Source: Craspedostauros australis
Taxonomy: Eukaryota > Bacillariophyta > Bacillariophyceae > Mastogloiales > Achnanthaceae
Reading direction: 5' to 3'
Assembly (NCBI GenBank): GCA_026770025.1
Contig: JAMXDE010000004.1
Location: forward strand, 3,211,501-3,275,500
Length of the DNA stretch: 64,000 bases
The notes under the pieces were generated by a model. That model saw nothing but the letters and a program-made list of their open reading frames with translations, ran no database searches and was not told the DNA's origin. Below are positions 43,870-56,258 of this stretch, one piece after another. How positions within the stretch are numbered: the first letter of the stretch is position 1; each line of letters starts with the position of its first letter. The position numbers were made by a program, and so were the translations under genes.

Positions 43870-46489
43870 GGTTTGTGATGGCGTTTGTTTTACGGCGGGA
43901 AGTTCTGCTAGAGCAACGTTCGAGAGTGGAGTGGAGTGAAGTAGGTTAGGGTATGTACTTGTGCGCGTGTGCGGTACTGCAATGGTGCAATCACTGCTCT
44001 GCGCAAGTGTGATGTGGAGGAATCAATTGATGATGGTCTGGCTGGAGCTTGATTGTCTTTCTCTCTCTCTCTCCGGAGCGGGGCTACTGGATTCTACTGT
44101 CTGATGCCTTTCGTTTTTGCTTTTCAAGCGGAAGACTTCGTGTGTTTCCGCGGTTGATCGATGACAAGTCGCTCGCCACAAATTTGATTTTGCGCTCTGG
44201 GTTCGGTTGGATTGGGTAGAGATGCTCGATGTTACGATCCAATGCAAAGTATGGTGTAGTATGGTGTTGTGGTATGGTATAATATGGTAGTGTGAGATTA
44301 TGAGCAGCAACTAACTTGGGTTGGAGTCGACGCTGATACTGCTGATGTTGTGGCTGATTGTTGTGGTGTTGAGTTGTGTTGTATTGTGCATGGGTGGAGC
44401 ACGAGGATGCAGAACGAATTGCCGCTTCATCGCCAAGCCAACCGCCATGCCAACTTCGATCGTGCATACGCACGAGCACGAGCCATGGGCATTGATGCAG
44501 GTAGCGACGAGGGATGCCCGATACACTTGCGAGGACCTCGGGTGCGAAACATCGTATTGCGAAACACGTGCACATTAGTTGTTGTGTGGAGGTTGGGGAG
44601 TCATTGCCAGGGGGAACAAAGTGAGCGGAGTCGAAAAAACACATTCTGCTGTGAACAAGCACGGCCTACCAGCAGGCTTGGCTTGGTCGCTGGAGTGCAA
44701 CGAACCGGGGCAATGCACGCCAACAAAGGAGGAGAGGGAGGAATTGCGGCCTTTGTCATGTGGCCTTTTGGGTCTTGGTTGTGGAGGAGAGGACGACACG
44801 AGGGAGAACACCGTCTCGCAAGATGACTTCAATGTTCGTGACTGGCACGATGGACATGCTATCAGTGCCCATTCACTACCACTATTTGTCTTGTCACGGC
44901 TCCTTGTGACTCATGGTAAAACCGGGACACTCCGTTGAGAGAGTGGTTCGCAGCAGAGCACCCCACACTCCACTCTCCATCCGAAAATGGAGTTCTCTCT
45001 CAACAAGTTGTGTGCATCGATGCACGACCTGGGCGACTTCACAAATTCTGGTTTGACTCTTCCTCAAGCAATCTTGACTTGCCATCACCACCACGGACGC
45101 ACTGCACTGTCTTGGTGAGTGCGTGCGTGCGTGCTGTACCGTTCCAATAAATCTCACATCGCAGTCCACGACGCCGAGGAACGATCTCCTGCTGCCAATA
45201 GCAAGATCGTCTCCGTTGGTGCACAATCGACAAACTAGCGACCAACGCATCCCAATCCACGATGCTCGCGCGATGCATTGAGGGATCTCTGTGAGCCAAT
45301 CCAACTTTATCGTTGTGGCAGTTGGGACGAGCAATTGTATCACAAGCGGATCATGTCATTGATCGACACAACCTCAGGCAGAAACGAATGTCGCATCAGG
45401 AATGGTTGAGTGGTTGGGGCTGTGGTCACGTTGTGAAAAGCACCTCCCAGCAATCGTGGTTTGCCGCAGATGCGATGCCAAAAACGCACTTAGTCTCCAT
45501 CCCACAAACTTCGCTGCATGTCTCTCTATTTTCTGGTTGTCTGCATAGGTGTCAACAAACAGACAAACTCAATCCAACAAAGCGCAAACTGTTGTGTTCA
45601 CAGACAGACAACCATGTGTACAGCCAAGCACATCCCAGAGAGTGGGCGGATAGCGAAATACGAGCTGGTAGACAAGAGAAATTCAGTCTACCGAAACGAG
45701 ATAAAAAGAGCATGGCACTGTTGTGGCATTGCGCTCCATCCGATTGGGAATGGCAGAGGAAGATTGTTCCGGCCCTGACCTTTCCAGCAGTCAAAGGCGC
45801 GACAACCCACAACGCTGCCATCGACTCATCGAACCTGTGACCAATCGACGAAGCCAAAAGGCGCTGAAAGTGAGGCAGATGGATGTTGTCTTTGGTATCT
45901 CTCTGAATGTCTTGGCGCACAAATACATGCAATGCCGCATTATCGTATCCGTGCTTCAAGAACATGTCTCATTATGGCACTCCTCCATCATCGTGCGAAT
46001 TGGGAATCGCCGCATCGCGCTCGTACTGTTTGGGTTGCTCGCGACGGTTCTGCACCCGTTTTTGGAACTTGGTCCATTCGTGCGCGATTGATTGGTTAGT
46101 CGAGTTAGTCAATAGACAATAGTTGTCCAAGCGAGTCAAGAACCTCTCTGCAAGGCTCCGCTGCTCTTCGTCCATGCACGAGTACGCAATGCCGGTGCTC
46201 TGCACCTTCGACTTCTGTACGATCTATTCCATGTATATTAGGGTAAGTATTCACAATCTGTTATTATTACAATACGGCGGGTTGCAAGTGCGTCTCCCTT
46301 GATGCCCCAGAGTACGAGTATTTGTGGTGGAAGCGGCATAACTCGTACCATTGCTCGTGCAAGCTTTGGTGTGATGCTGGCTGCTGCTGACATTGTTGTC
46401 CACATGCCCACTCATCCTGTTACACCAATACTCTGCCACGCCCAGCGCTTCACGCTTCCTCGTCACCCGATTTCCACCGACGGCCCACC
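43870..46489. other. Gene-poor region of 2.6 kb
   Basis: It has a CT-rich simple repeat near 44055-44075 and small frames on both strands without recognisable domains. The left end should include the sulfotransferase promoter; the right end the 3' UTR of cyclase/PDE 2. No RNA gene is evident. Confidence 0.4.
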
Positions 46490-49400
46490 TTACATTTGCC
46501 GTAGCAGCTCCTTCTCCCCAATCTCCTTCTTCATTTCCTCCACGATGTCTTTGCCCTTGCGTTCCCATTCCGAGCGATTCATCTTGGCGTAGTTCAAGAA
46601 CTCGTCGCTGGAGACGCCAAACACGCCGCAGTCGCTGAGCTTCTTCGCCAACGGGATGATGTAGTTGTCGTAGAACCAGAGTTCGCCCTTGTACCAGCCA
46701 ACCGACGGATCCTGATCCATGCGACCCTGCTTGTGAGCCACGTACATTTCGTGGAAGAGGCGTTGATTCCACTTCTGGTACACGTGCCAGTGCTGCATCG
46801 TGTGGGCGACGTCGGCAGCCTGGATGATGTGTTCAATCACTATGGTCGCTCTGAGGTTGGGCAGGTCTTCGTGCAGTCTTGGCATGCTGTTCTTCCTACT
46901 CAAAGCGGCCCTGCCTCCTCCTCGGCTGCCCCTGCCGCCGCTTCCGCTTCCGACGGAGCTGCTGTCAACACGGATTCGTCTGCGGTGGCTGGAGTGGACG
47001 GAAATATCAACGGACGCAATCGAGTTTTCATCGCTCGATAAGGCCAGCGACTTGCTGCTGCCATCACGCGTGCTGCTGGACCCATCGTTGAACGCCTTCT
47101 CCCATCGCTTGTTGCGCATCGCTTTCAATTCAGGATCGAAGATGTCCGTTGCCATGACGGAGTTGACCAGCAACTGTCGGAAACGCTTGCGATCAGCCTC
47201 GTCGGCGAACAAGCATCGACGAAGGTCTCCGAAGGCAGTGTCCATCAGCAATCCCCATGCCAAGTCCACCGAATTCTGCTCTGCGACTGACTTGTTTCCG
47301 TAAGCTTGCGCCATGTCGCTCATCTCCTTGATGAGCTGGTTGTTGGACACGCCGGGATGATCGACGTCATGGATCAAGGCGGAGAAGACGCATGCGAAGT
47401 GGGTCAGCGGATCGGACGTGATGCCGTAGCTGTACGTGTGCAGCTTGGCGGCGACGCGGTTGAAGGATGTCGACTCCGTCACGAAGTCATCTGCCGAAAC
47501 GACACGGTTAAGGATCTTGTTCGCCGACATGGTCACATGCGATGCGTGGCTGAAGTTGTGGAATGGGTTGTCATTTTGGTAGGCACCGGCGATGCGCACG
47601 ACGTAAGCACGCAGCTGCGTCATGACGGGTTCTGGCAATGCCTCCTCGTTGGAAGCGAGCTTGTTGACGGGCATGGCAGCCTTGTCGAACTGCGGTAGCC
47701 GAATACTCTCGGCGTACTCGCTTCGAGGATTGGCGCGCATGGATATGGATTCATGCGCTGAGTCTGCTGCACCTCCACCGTGATTGGAAACGTCAAAGTC
47801 GCTCTTACGTCCCTTGCGCAATCCCTTTCTCAGAGCCCCACCTCCAGCACCAGCGTCGCCATCGGCGCCTGCGGGTGTTCGCAGCGCACTGCCAAGCGAG
47901 ATCATTGGCGCCCGGGCCTTGTTCTGCTCTTCCAGAATTTTGCGGCGCGCGACGATGCGTTTTAACAACTGCGCCAACAGATCCACATTCCAGTCAATCA
48001 ACCTTTCGAAGTTGCGATCGTATGGCCGCACGGCAACGCCGGTCCCCATTACCTGGTTCTTTCCCGTGACCAGAGCGCTACCGCTGCCACGGTTGGCCTC
48101 AGCGACGCCATTGCCACCAATGTTGCTGCTATTCTTGTTTGCTGATGCCGATCCGGATGCAGGAATGGGCAGATCCGCCCTGGAGAGATCGTCCATGGAC
48201 ATGGTGTCGGAACTGACAGAGACATCGGACGTTGCCAAGCTGCGTCCGCTGGAGCGTCTTGCGCATCCCTTTGGAAAGACCCAAAATCTGTGCAACGGCG
48301 TGTACAGAATCGCAGCGGATGGGGAATGCATAGGAGAAGTACGAGCAACATGAGAGGGATGATGTTTGCGAGATGAACAAGAACATGAACAGGATGGAGA
48401 GCAAGTGTCAGCGGGACGTCATTAGCTTGCCATTCGATTATCATCCGAGCACCCTTCTCATCGCAATCATTCATTCACAACCCACACATGCACACTTGCA
48501 TGCAAACAGGCATGCCCGCATCCCCAAACTCACGTTTGAATCTCCCCCTTCCCCTTGACTTGGATAATATCCTCGCGTCGCTTGACCCAATGCCCCTTGC
48601 GCGACGCGATGAGCAGATCCGCCGTCTCCTGCGAACACTGGATGTAGTTGGGACGCCCGTTGCTCTCCATGCGGCTGGCCGTGTTAACCGTGTCGCCGAA
48701 CAGCTGGAATCGCGATTTTTGCCCACGCAGAACGCCGGCCGTGACGGGCCCCGAATGCAGACCAACGCGGATGCGCAACGACGTCGTGTCGGGTCCCAAT
48801 TCGACCTCCAAATCGCTCGTGATGTCCGTCATCTTGAACAGGATCTCCCCGGCAAATTTGGACATAATGACAGCGTGATCCTTCTGCGGATCGGGCAATC
48901 CCGTCACGGCGACGTAGCAATCGCCGATCGTTTCGATTTTGAAGACGCGTCGGCGATCCGCGATGGCATCGAAGGCGCCGTAGACGGTCTCCAAGAGTTT
49001 GAAGACGTGCGATGGTTCCCTGACGCTGGACCATGCCGTGAAGCCTGCAATATCCGCAAAGAGGACCGTCGTGTTGGGGAAGAGATCGGCGATGGGCGCC
49101 GATGATTTGGCGTTGGCGGCTGCCGTGGATCCCGATGCCGTGCTGGCACCGCCACCGAAGACCCTGCGGCGTTGTGACACGCCCGGTGTGAGCGGAAGAG
49201 CAGGTCCGCCGCTGGCCATGAAGTTCTTCAATCTCATTTTCTGCGTGACGAGAGGGGATTGGTGCACCGTGTTCGATTGGCTGCCCTTGTTATTGGTCGT
49301 CGTCGCCTGCGTATCTTCCATGAGGCGTTTACGCACGTTCTTTGGGAAGAGGGAGGACACGATGGCCTGCGATTTGACGGCCGTGTCCATGACCGCGCGT

Positions 49401-51430
49401 TGTCTGCGTTCCACGAGCCAATCGTATCCGACGAAGACGACGGTGGTGAGGAGAAGGACGCTGAGGACGAGGACGGTGTAGAGGATGGGAATGTTGGTGT
49501 AGTACCGATCCAAAACCTTCTGCGACGGGTAGACGTTGATGGTGTAGGGACAGTGATCGAGGGAGAGCTTGACGTTGGTGAAGGAGAGGATGGAGCTGGC
49601 CTCCTGCTCCGACATGCGGAATTGCTCGCGGTACTTGTTGAAGTCGCTGTCATGCAGGTCGCCTTCGGCTAGGTAGACCACGTCGGGTCCCTGCACTTCG
49701 AATGTGTAGGCCTGGTTGCACGGCGTGCCGCTCGTGAGGACGATACGGATACCGTCTGCCGTGTCGGGCAGGTCGCCGACCTGCATGTAGGCATCCCAAT
49801 AGATAGAGGCTGATATCATACCCTTGAGTTCGCTGCCGTTGTGCAGGATGGGGAAGTAGATGGTGGAGCTGGGCGCGTTGATCGACTTGGTCGTGAGGGC
49901 CGTGTTGACCTCGTCGTTGAGAAATCGCGCTTTCGACACGACCATGGTGTTCGTCTTGGCCGCATGCTGGATGGCCGGGCCGAATTCCAGATCGGAGTAG
50001 ATGTTGTAGTTGACGAAGGCAAAGTCGACGGGCGAGTGCTGCCACATGGGCATGTAGAAGTCGTGGGCATCGTCGGCCTCGTAGACGGGACCGCACATGT
50101 CGACCGTGTAGATGCGGCGCACGATACCGAGGGAAGCATCGACGCGCAGCTGCGTGGGATCGCATGGCAGAACGGCGGTGCTCTGGCCACCGTCTGTTGT
50201 CGTTGTCGCTGCTGCGTTGTCTGGCGACTGATCCAAACGACGACGACGACGTCCTCGTCGAGTGTTGCTGTCCTCATCCTGCAGGATGTTGCCGAACTTC
50301 CAATCGGATTGGTTCGTCTCAATTTCGTACTGCATACCCTGCGGGATCCATCTGAGATGATTCTGCGTCGTGAATGCCTCGTACCGCAGACGATCGGCGT
50401 TCTTGACCAGCGGCAGTATCGTGAGGATGGTGAAACGTCCGATGTTGCGCACGGACGCCGCGCGCGCCGCAAAGTTGGGAATGAACTTGGTGGGCCAGGC
50501 GTTGTCGGGATCGTCGGTGGCGTCCAAACTGAGAGCGAAGGCGTCCATCGACGTGATGGCCTGGTACCAGTGCGTTGAGAAGGAGTCGACGATGGCGTTG
50601 GCGTGATCGAGGAACTGCAGCTCGAACTGATCCACCTCGCCTTGGCGGCTGCTCGTGAACATGGCGAAGCAGACGGCCAGGATGGAGATGAAGAGGACGG
50701 TGAAGGTGATGATGCGCACGCGCGAGACGTTCCTCGTGCTCTCCGTGTTGCCGTCCTCGTCGTCGGTGCTGTTGCTGCGCTGACGCGGCGTGCTGGCAGT
50801 GCTTGTGCCGTCGTCCTCGTCGTCGTCGTAGTCTTCATCATCGTAGTCCTCCTCCTCCTGCTCCTCGTCATTCCTGCCGTTGCTGCCGTTGTTGCCCTTG
50901 ATGTTCTTGTTCTTGCGAAACGATTTGAATTGGGCGCTGACCTCGTTGATATCGTCAATCCTCTGCTTCGCATGGTTGTCATGGCTGCCATGGTTGGCAT
51001 GGTTGGCATCTGAGGGATGGAAGAACTCGATCTGCGACTGATCATCATGGCCATGGCCATCATCGTCAGCTTCGTCAGCATCGTCATCATCGTCATCATC
51101 ATGATCCGTGTGGTCGTACTCGCTGGCCATGGATGCCATGTCGTTGCCATGATCGCCAACGCCGTAGCCGATGCTGCTGGTGACGGACGCCATGTCGTCC
51201 TTGACGTGCAGCGACGATGACAGCGGCGATGGACGCGGAGGCGATTCGAAGCCTGGGAAGCCGCTGCGCTGTGACGATGCCAGAGGGATGCGGAAGGACA
51301 TGTCGTCCATGTCGTCGATATCGTCCATCATGCTGGCATCGTCGTCCATCCGCTTGTGGCTGTCGATGTTGTTCGCAGTCGCAGCTGCTGCCGCGGATCC
51401 GTCCTTCGTCTCCACTTCTTGAGGACTCAT
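46490..51430 (-). CDS. Receptor-type nucleotide cyclase / cyclic-nucleotide phosphodiesterase fusion (paralog 2)
   Basis: Exons 51430-48534 and 48287-46490 (donor GTGAGT, acceptor CACAG, phase 2) give 1564 residues. The long cytosolic N-terminus is Asp/Ser-rich, including acidic tracts. TM1 lies at ~245-268 and TM2 at ~655-678 around a ~390-residue outer domain, then a class III cyclase at ~785-960 (VLFADIAGFTAW, KIETIGDCYVAVTGLP, FGDTVNTASRMES) and a phosphodiesterase at ~1180-1530 (HNFSHASHV, IHDVDHPG, AADVAHTMQHW). A Ser/Gly-rich insertion splits the PDE domain compared with paralog 1. Glu in KIETIGD again points to GTP. The two proteins are clearly paralogous in the cyclase and PDE domains but diverge in the outer domain, so they probably sense different cues. 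Start: ATG at 51430; a 12-bp repeat upstream keeps the frame open but offers no ATG. Confidence 0.88.
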
Positions 51431-52810
51431 TCTCGGTGCCGACAATGATGAAGACAATGATGAAGACAATGATGAAGACAATGGGAGTGGGCAAAAGGGT
51501 AAGGATGGGTATGGACTGTTGAGGACTGTTGTTGACTGTTGTGGTGGTTGGTTGGTTATGAGATACAGTGCCGCCTGTGCCCCTGCTTCTTCGCTGTGGA
51601 TGAACTATGAGTGGCGCGACTGTTTCTACGATCTGCGGATGAGTGTGGAGGCAGAGAACCTGACGAGGGAAGGGAGGTGGTGGTGAAGTTTTTGCCGCCA
51701 CCATGGGTCTCACTCACGCGCACAACTCACGTCACAGCGTCTATTTGCATTTCTCGTCTCCACGCACGAAACGGTCCGCACTTGTTTGCGCTTCGAGTGT
51801 CATGTCTGGCGACGCGTTTGTGACTTTGCTGCCCAATCTTTCGTGTTGTTCCATTCCTTTTCGGAACCATCACGTTAAACCACGTCGACTCAGTTTCTCC
51901 TTCTTACCCTTCGTTTCGGTCTTTTTCTCGAAGAGTATTTATTTGCCGTCGTTGTGGGAGCTTCGTGCGACGGTTCGCCTATGCCTGATGGGCTCGTGGG
52001 CGTTGACCCTTCTGTCACAGCGGCATTTCTTACTTTCACCACAGCTTCGCACCATCCGCGTTGCCTTCTGCGTGGCGGAAGGGCCAAACATGAACAGCTC
52101 GACTTCCAAGGACTTCCTCACCCATGCAACATGAGCAACACAGCGCATTTTCGACGGGAATGGAAGGGAAAATCCACCTCAAAGGCCCAAGCGTTCCGTT
52201 CATGGGCGATTCCAAGGTCATTCCCATCGAGACTTGCGGAGAAAGTTTCCAATCGAGGCGTTAATTATTATGTCGATGCGACATGGAACGTGCCAAACCG
52301 GAGAAACCCAATAGCATTTACCGTCAAAAGTAGCAATGCGACTTAGAAAGGTCTTATAAAGACGCTGATGAAGAGCTTTCAAAACAAAGTGACGCAATCC
52401 TCCATTGCACGATTGAAGTCAAACGTGGACAATATCATGTCGTGTTTCAATCCCGCAAAAAAACTTGTGACAAATGCGAGATGGTTTCAGGATATGCGGT
52501 AAATTATATTCAAATATTGAGATGTTGCCGTGCAAATGCTATTCAGCAACTGCAGTAAATATACATATTTGCCGCTACGCTATGTTGGAGGCCAAACGCG
52601 CCTTCTTTGATGGAAACTGCACGACAAAATCCCAAACCAGCCACAACAAAGCCTGCTGCAGTGAAAAAAGTGGCACCTCTCCGCTTGTTGCGTCGTCCCA
52701 CGAATCGCCAAGAGGAAAGTTGCGCTGGCAGAGTGGAGGGAACATCGGTGGAGACGTGCGTGCGAATACGCGTACACTATTCTACGACTGCGAGGTTGCT
52801 TCCTCATAAC
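51431..52810. other. Intergenic region between divergent genes, with a 12-bp repeat
   Basis: The 1380 bases between cyclase/PDE 2 and the P-loop kinase hold both promoters. Four near-perfect ACAATGATGAAG-type units at about 51440-51485 sit just before the cyclase start, probably in its 5' UTR. No other gene is supported. Confidence 0.4.
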
Positions 52811-53740
52811 ATGAGGCGGAGATCGCAACGAATCTCCTCCATCATCATCGTCGCCACCATCTCCATCGCGACGAATTCTTCGACCCTCCCAACCGCTTCC
52901 TCTTTCGAAGTCTCGGTCACGCTCGTACGTGCATCCCACACACGAAGACCATCATCCGCCGTAGCCATGAAGTCCACCCAATCTGCAAACGGCGCCACGA
53001 TCGGAGATGCCCAGAGCCGCACGCACAGCGCCGATGCCGCCGACATCTCCAACGAGGATGAGGACGGCATGTGGGACATCGTCCCCACCAAAAAGAACCT
53101 CTTGAAGAATGAGAGGTCCACCTTGCAGAAGCAGCAGCAGCACCGAGGGGGTGACGCGCAACATGCCAAGCAATTCGCGACTGACCTCGCATCGAGCATC
53201 GAGACCGTCGAGCCGACGCAAGAAAACATCGCCTTCAAACCATTCATGGTCATGATGTGCGGTCTGCCAGGTTCCGGCAAATCCACGTTGGCCCGCGCCT
53301 TGGTGCAGACCATGCCCTTCAAGTTCGTTCGCATCAACCAGGACGAGCTCGGCAACCGCCGGGCATGCGAAGCCATGTGCCGCCAGACCATCCACGATGG
53401 CAAGTGCCCCATCATCGATCGTTGCAATTTTGATCTGAAGCAACGCCAGAAGTGGATCGACATCGCGCGTGCCGAATTTCCAAACGCGACCGCAGCCAAG
53501 TCCAGAATTTACGTCGTGCAGTTCGATCTTCCCGACACCGTCTGCGTGCAACGGTGCAAGACGCGCGGTGAGCATGAGACCATCCAACCGCGGCAAGCGC
53601 AAAGGATCGTCGGGATGGTGAAGAAGGACTTGCGGTTTCCGTCGTCGAAGGAGAAGAGGAATTACCGACAGGTCTATAATGTCCAAGACGCGACGGATCT
53701 TCAGAATGCGCTGTCCACCATCGCTAATCACATGGATTGA
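52811..53740 (+). CDS. P-loop kinase of the polynucleotide-kinase / aprataxin-associated type
   Basis: A 309-residue protein. The kinase domain (~145-305) has Walker A MCGLPGSGKSTLARAL, RINQDELGNRRACE, the substrate-side box IIDRCNFDLKQRQKW, and a lid-like CVQRCKTRGEHETI. This set occurs in 5'-polynucleotide kinases (PNKP, T4 Pnk) and in the P-loop domain fused to aprataxin in plants; here no phosphatase or HIT domain is attached. The N-terminus has basic residues, a hydrophobic stretch (SSIIIVATISIATNSS) and TASSFEVS, which looks like a signal peptide with an ASAFAP-type Phe. A plastid end-repair kinase is thus possible, and an internal Met (MKSTQSANG) could give a cytosolic or nuclear form. 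An RNA role is an alternative. The frame extends upstream to about 52607, but ATG 52811 fits the signal peptide best. Confidence 0.75.
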   Translation: MRRRSQRISSIIIVATISIATNSSTLPTASSFEVSVTLVRASHTRRPSSAVAMKSTQSANGATIGDAQSRTHSADAADISNEDEDGMWDIVPTKKNLLKNERSTLQKQQQHRGGDAQHAKQFATDLASSIETVEPTQENIAFKPFMVMMCGLPGSGKSTLARALVQTMPFKFVRINQDELGNRRACEAMCRQTIHDGKCPIIDRCNFDLKQRQKWIDIARAEFPNATAAKSRIYVVQFDLPDTVCVQRCKTRGEHETIQPRQAQRIVGMVKKDLRFPSSKEKRNYRQVYNVQDATDLQNALSTIANHMD

Positions 53741-54488
53741 TCAAACGATGTCCAACGTATAATACGTACTCGCCGGACATACCTGTAACTTCAGAAACAA
53801 CAACGCGCTGATGCAGGTGCCGTCGTTCCTCTTCACGTCTACGTGGTTATCCGCGCTTCGCCAAACATGGCTTCTCATAGGGCTCCACAACACAAACACA
53901 AAATTACTCTTTAAGAGGAGCGCCCCATTCCACGAGGATGCGATAGCGACAGAAGACCACCAATACATACTCAAGAGCGTTGGCGCACAGCTACCCACCG
54001 ATAAACACAACGCTCACGTTAATCTAATCAATCTTCAACATACATCAACATCGTGATTGCTGACGCGCGGCCCAACTAACTCGAATTAGCCAAGGTAAGG
54101 CGAACTGAGGTGGCACCATTCGGCTGAAACCGCAATTCGACTCTTTCTCAAAGCACTGATGCAACTCACAAGCTCCATGCATCTTCCGCGCTTCGTCGTC
54201 GCAATCGTGCGAGTACATAAATGTACATGTGCTGCTTCTGCTCTTACACACATATGCAATGGTACTCTTGGTATCGCTATCTATTATATAATATTATTTA
54301 TCGTATCACATGGCACGAGCAGCCATCACAAAACTCAGCAACGCGATTTCTGTCTGCTGTAGTCGTCCTGTGACTTCACTTCATGCAATTGTCCTCGTTG
54401 CCCTTTTGTATGTATGGTGCGGACGGATGGTGCCCGAGCCCATCTTTATCTTCGTCGACTCTACCACAGCCTGCCCTCTGGGCGGTCG
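53741..54488. other. Convergent intergenic region
   Basis: The 748 bases between the kinase and the Helicase-Associated protein gene presumably include 3' UTRs. An AT-rich tract occurs near 54275-54305. No gene is supported. Confidence 0.35.
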
Positions 54489-56258
54489 CTATGGAGATTC
54501 CCGTTGCCGAGACGGCGACTTGCTAGGTAACGGCGTATCCCAGCAAAAGCCAACCTTGTTCAGCAGCTCGATGCGACCGGCCGTGAGCGACGAACCCTGC
54601 CCGCTTTTCAGCAACCGGAACTTACGTCGCTGATCCTTCACCCACGTTCCAAGAGAGGGATCGTCGGCGTACTTCGATGGAACGTTGCAATGTCCCATTT
54701 GAGCCTGATAGGCCACCAGATCGCGGTAGTGCCGCTCCCACGTGATCTCATGAGAATCCCAAACGAAGCCCAAACCTTCCAGCTTTTGCTGCCGTTCGTC
54801 CGTCAAAGTGGACCGTCTCCCATCAATCTTGAGCTTGTACTGGCACCTCTGTCGCTTCATCCAGCGTGCCAACGCCTTGTCCTGCCTCGTCTCCACTTGG
54901 CAATGTCCATACTTTTGCTTGTATTGTGTGAGCTGCTCGAAGCGGGTTGCCCACATATCGGCCTGGTACTTGCGGAACTGCACGCCTTGGCGCGATGGTG
55001 TCGAGGCGGATCCCGTGGCAGCCGGGACCGATGCCGTCCCAGAGCCCGCCGACATGTTCGTTGCGACCGACGTGCTCGAGAGGTTGGACGTGTTGGACTT
55101 GGAGGATGCGACGGAGGATAACGAAGGCGGGAGGACGAGCTTTTGCTTGTTGGCGGGTGGTGAGTGCGATGCGACTGGAGCGCTGTTTATCGGTGCCTGC
55201 AAGAAGTCCCTCCTCTGAGACAGATCATTGTGCGGCATCGCATACTCGGGATCCACCGAGCTTGAGAACCGAGGCGATGATGTCGGCGCAAAGGTGGCCG
55301 GTGCTTGTGGGAACATGATTGAGTCCTCGCTGCTCCCTGATATGTGCTGCAGGTCTTGTTGCATCGCCTTGCGGTCTTCCTCTTCTCGGTATTGCTGTTG
55401 CTGTTGGATCGTTGGATACGCGGGTGCGTTGCGATGTATCAATTGGAATGGGTCTGGATATGAGTTGGCTGGCTGATGCGTGTCGCCGAGCAACAACCCC
55501 ATGCGGCTCGGCGATAGAAGTCGCACCCCTTCATCGTCAAGTTGCTCCCTCTGTGCAGGATGTCGCGCAACGCCGTGCACATGCCGCATCGATCCCGAAT
55601 CAAAGCCCGCAAAACCGGCTGGGGCCGTGCTTGCAAGAATTGATCGCTGGCCTTGCACTTGTGGAGTCGACGATGACGGCTCTGGTTGCGGCTGCAATTG
55701 ATGCTGTATATTCTGAAAGAAGACTGAATCCAAAAAAGAAGCGACTTCCGTTCTCGTGCGAGACGCCTGGAATGTGTCAGTTGGCAGCACCTTGTTCACT
55801 ACGCGGAGAGGTGCCCCACGCAGGGGCATGGGCTCATGGGGTGGCGTGTTCAGCTGTGGTTGCAGCTGCGGCTGTTGTTGCGAATGGTGCTGTTGATAGG
55901 GTTGGCCTGGTGGAAGCTTTTGAAATCGTTGGAATTGCTGGTGCTGGAACGGCTCGCCTTGATTCAATGCACCAGGAAGCAGCAGTTGGTCCATCGAGTC
56001 ACTTTCACGATTCATGTGAATAGCCTCGTGTCTGTGGTGTGCGCCGCCGCTGCTGCCACTGCTGCTGCTGATGGCCATACCGGAACCGTCACCGTGACGG
56101 GTACTGCGCCCGCCGCCGCGGCGGCTCCTTCTCTTGACTCCTCTCTCATCGCTGGCCTTTTCGCCTGTGGCGCTGCCGTCCTGAAAGGAGACATATCGCT
56201 GCCGCCCTTCTTCTTCTTCGTCCCCGTCCGCCTTGTTATGCTTGAATGTGTTGTGCAT
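54489..56258 (-). CDS. Helicase-Associated (HA) domain protein
   Basis: A 589-residue protein with a long, low-complexity Gln/Pro/Ser-rich N-terminal region (to ~430) and two adjacent HA repeats at the C-terminus. Repeat 1 (~433-500) starts WATRFEQLTQYKQKYGHCQV and ends LEGLGFVWD; repeat 2 (~503-580) starts WERHYRDLVAYQAQMGHCNV and ends LNKVGFCWD. The repeated Trp, GHC(N/Q)V and G(F)xW positions are diagnostic. HA domains form small helical bundles thought to bind nucleic acid and are strongly amplified in diatom nuclear genomes. There is no helicase core here. Start: ATG 56258 is the first in frame; the frame runs further up without an ATG, so an upstream exon is possible. Confidence 0.8.
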   Translation of the reverse strand: MHNTFKHNKADGDEEEEGRQRYVSFQDGSATGEKASDERGVKRRSRRGGGRSTRHGDGSGMAISSSSGSSGGAHHRHEAIHMNRESDSMDQLLLPGALNQGEPFQHQQFQRFQKLPPGQPYQQHHSQQQPQLQPQLNTPPHEPMPLRGAPLRVVNKVLPTDTFQASRTRTEVASFLDSVFFQNIQHQLQPQPEPSSSTPQVQGQRSILASTAPAGFAGFDSGSMRHVHGVARHPAQREQLDDEGVRLLSPSRMGLLLGDTHQPANSYPDPFQLIHRNAPAYPTIQQQQQYREEEDRKAMQQDLQHISGSSEDSIMFPQAPATFAPTSSPRFSSSVDPEYAMPHNDLSQRRDFLQAPINSAPVASHSPPANKQKLVLPPSLSSVASSKSNTSNLSSTSVATNMSAGSGTASVPAATGSASTPSRQGVQFRKYQADMWATRFEQLTQYKQKYGHCQVETRQDKALARWMKRQRCQYKLKIDGRRSTLTDERQQKLEGLGFVWDSHEITWERHYRDLVAYQAQMGHCNVPSKYADDPSLGTWVKDQRRKFRLLKSGQGSSLTAGRIELLNKVGFCWDTPLPSKSPSRQRESP

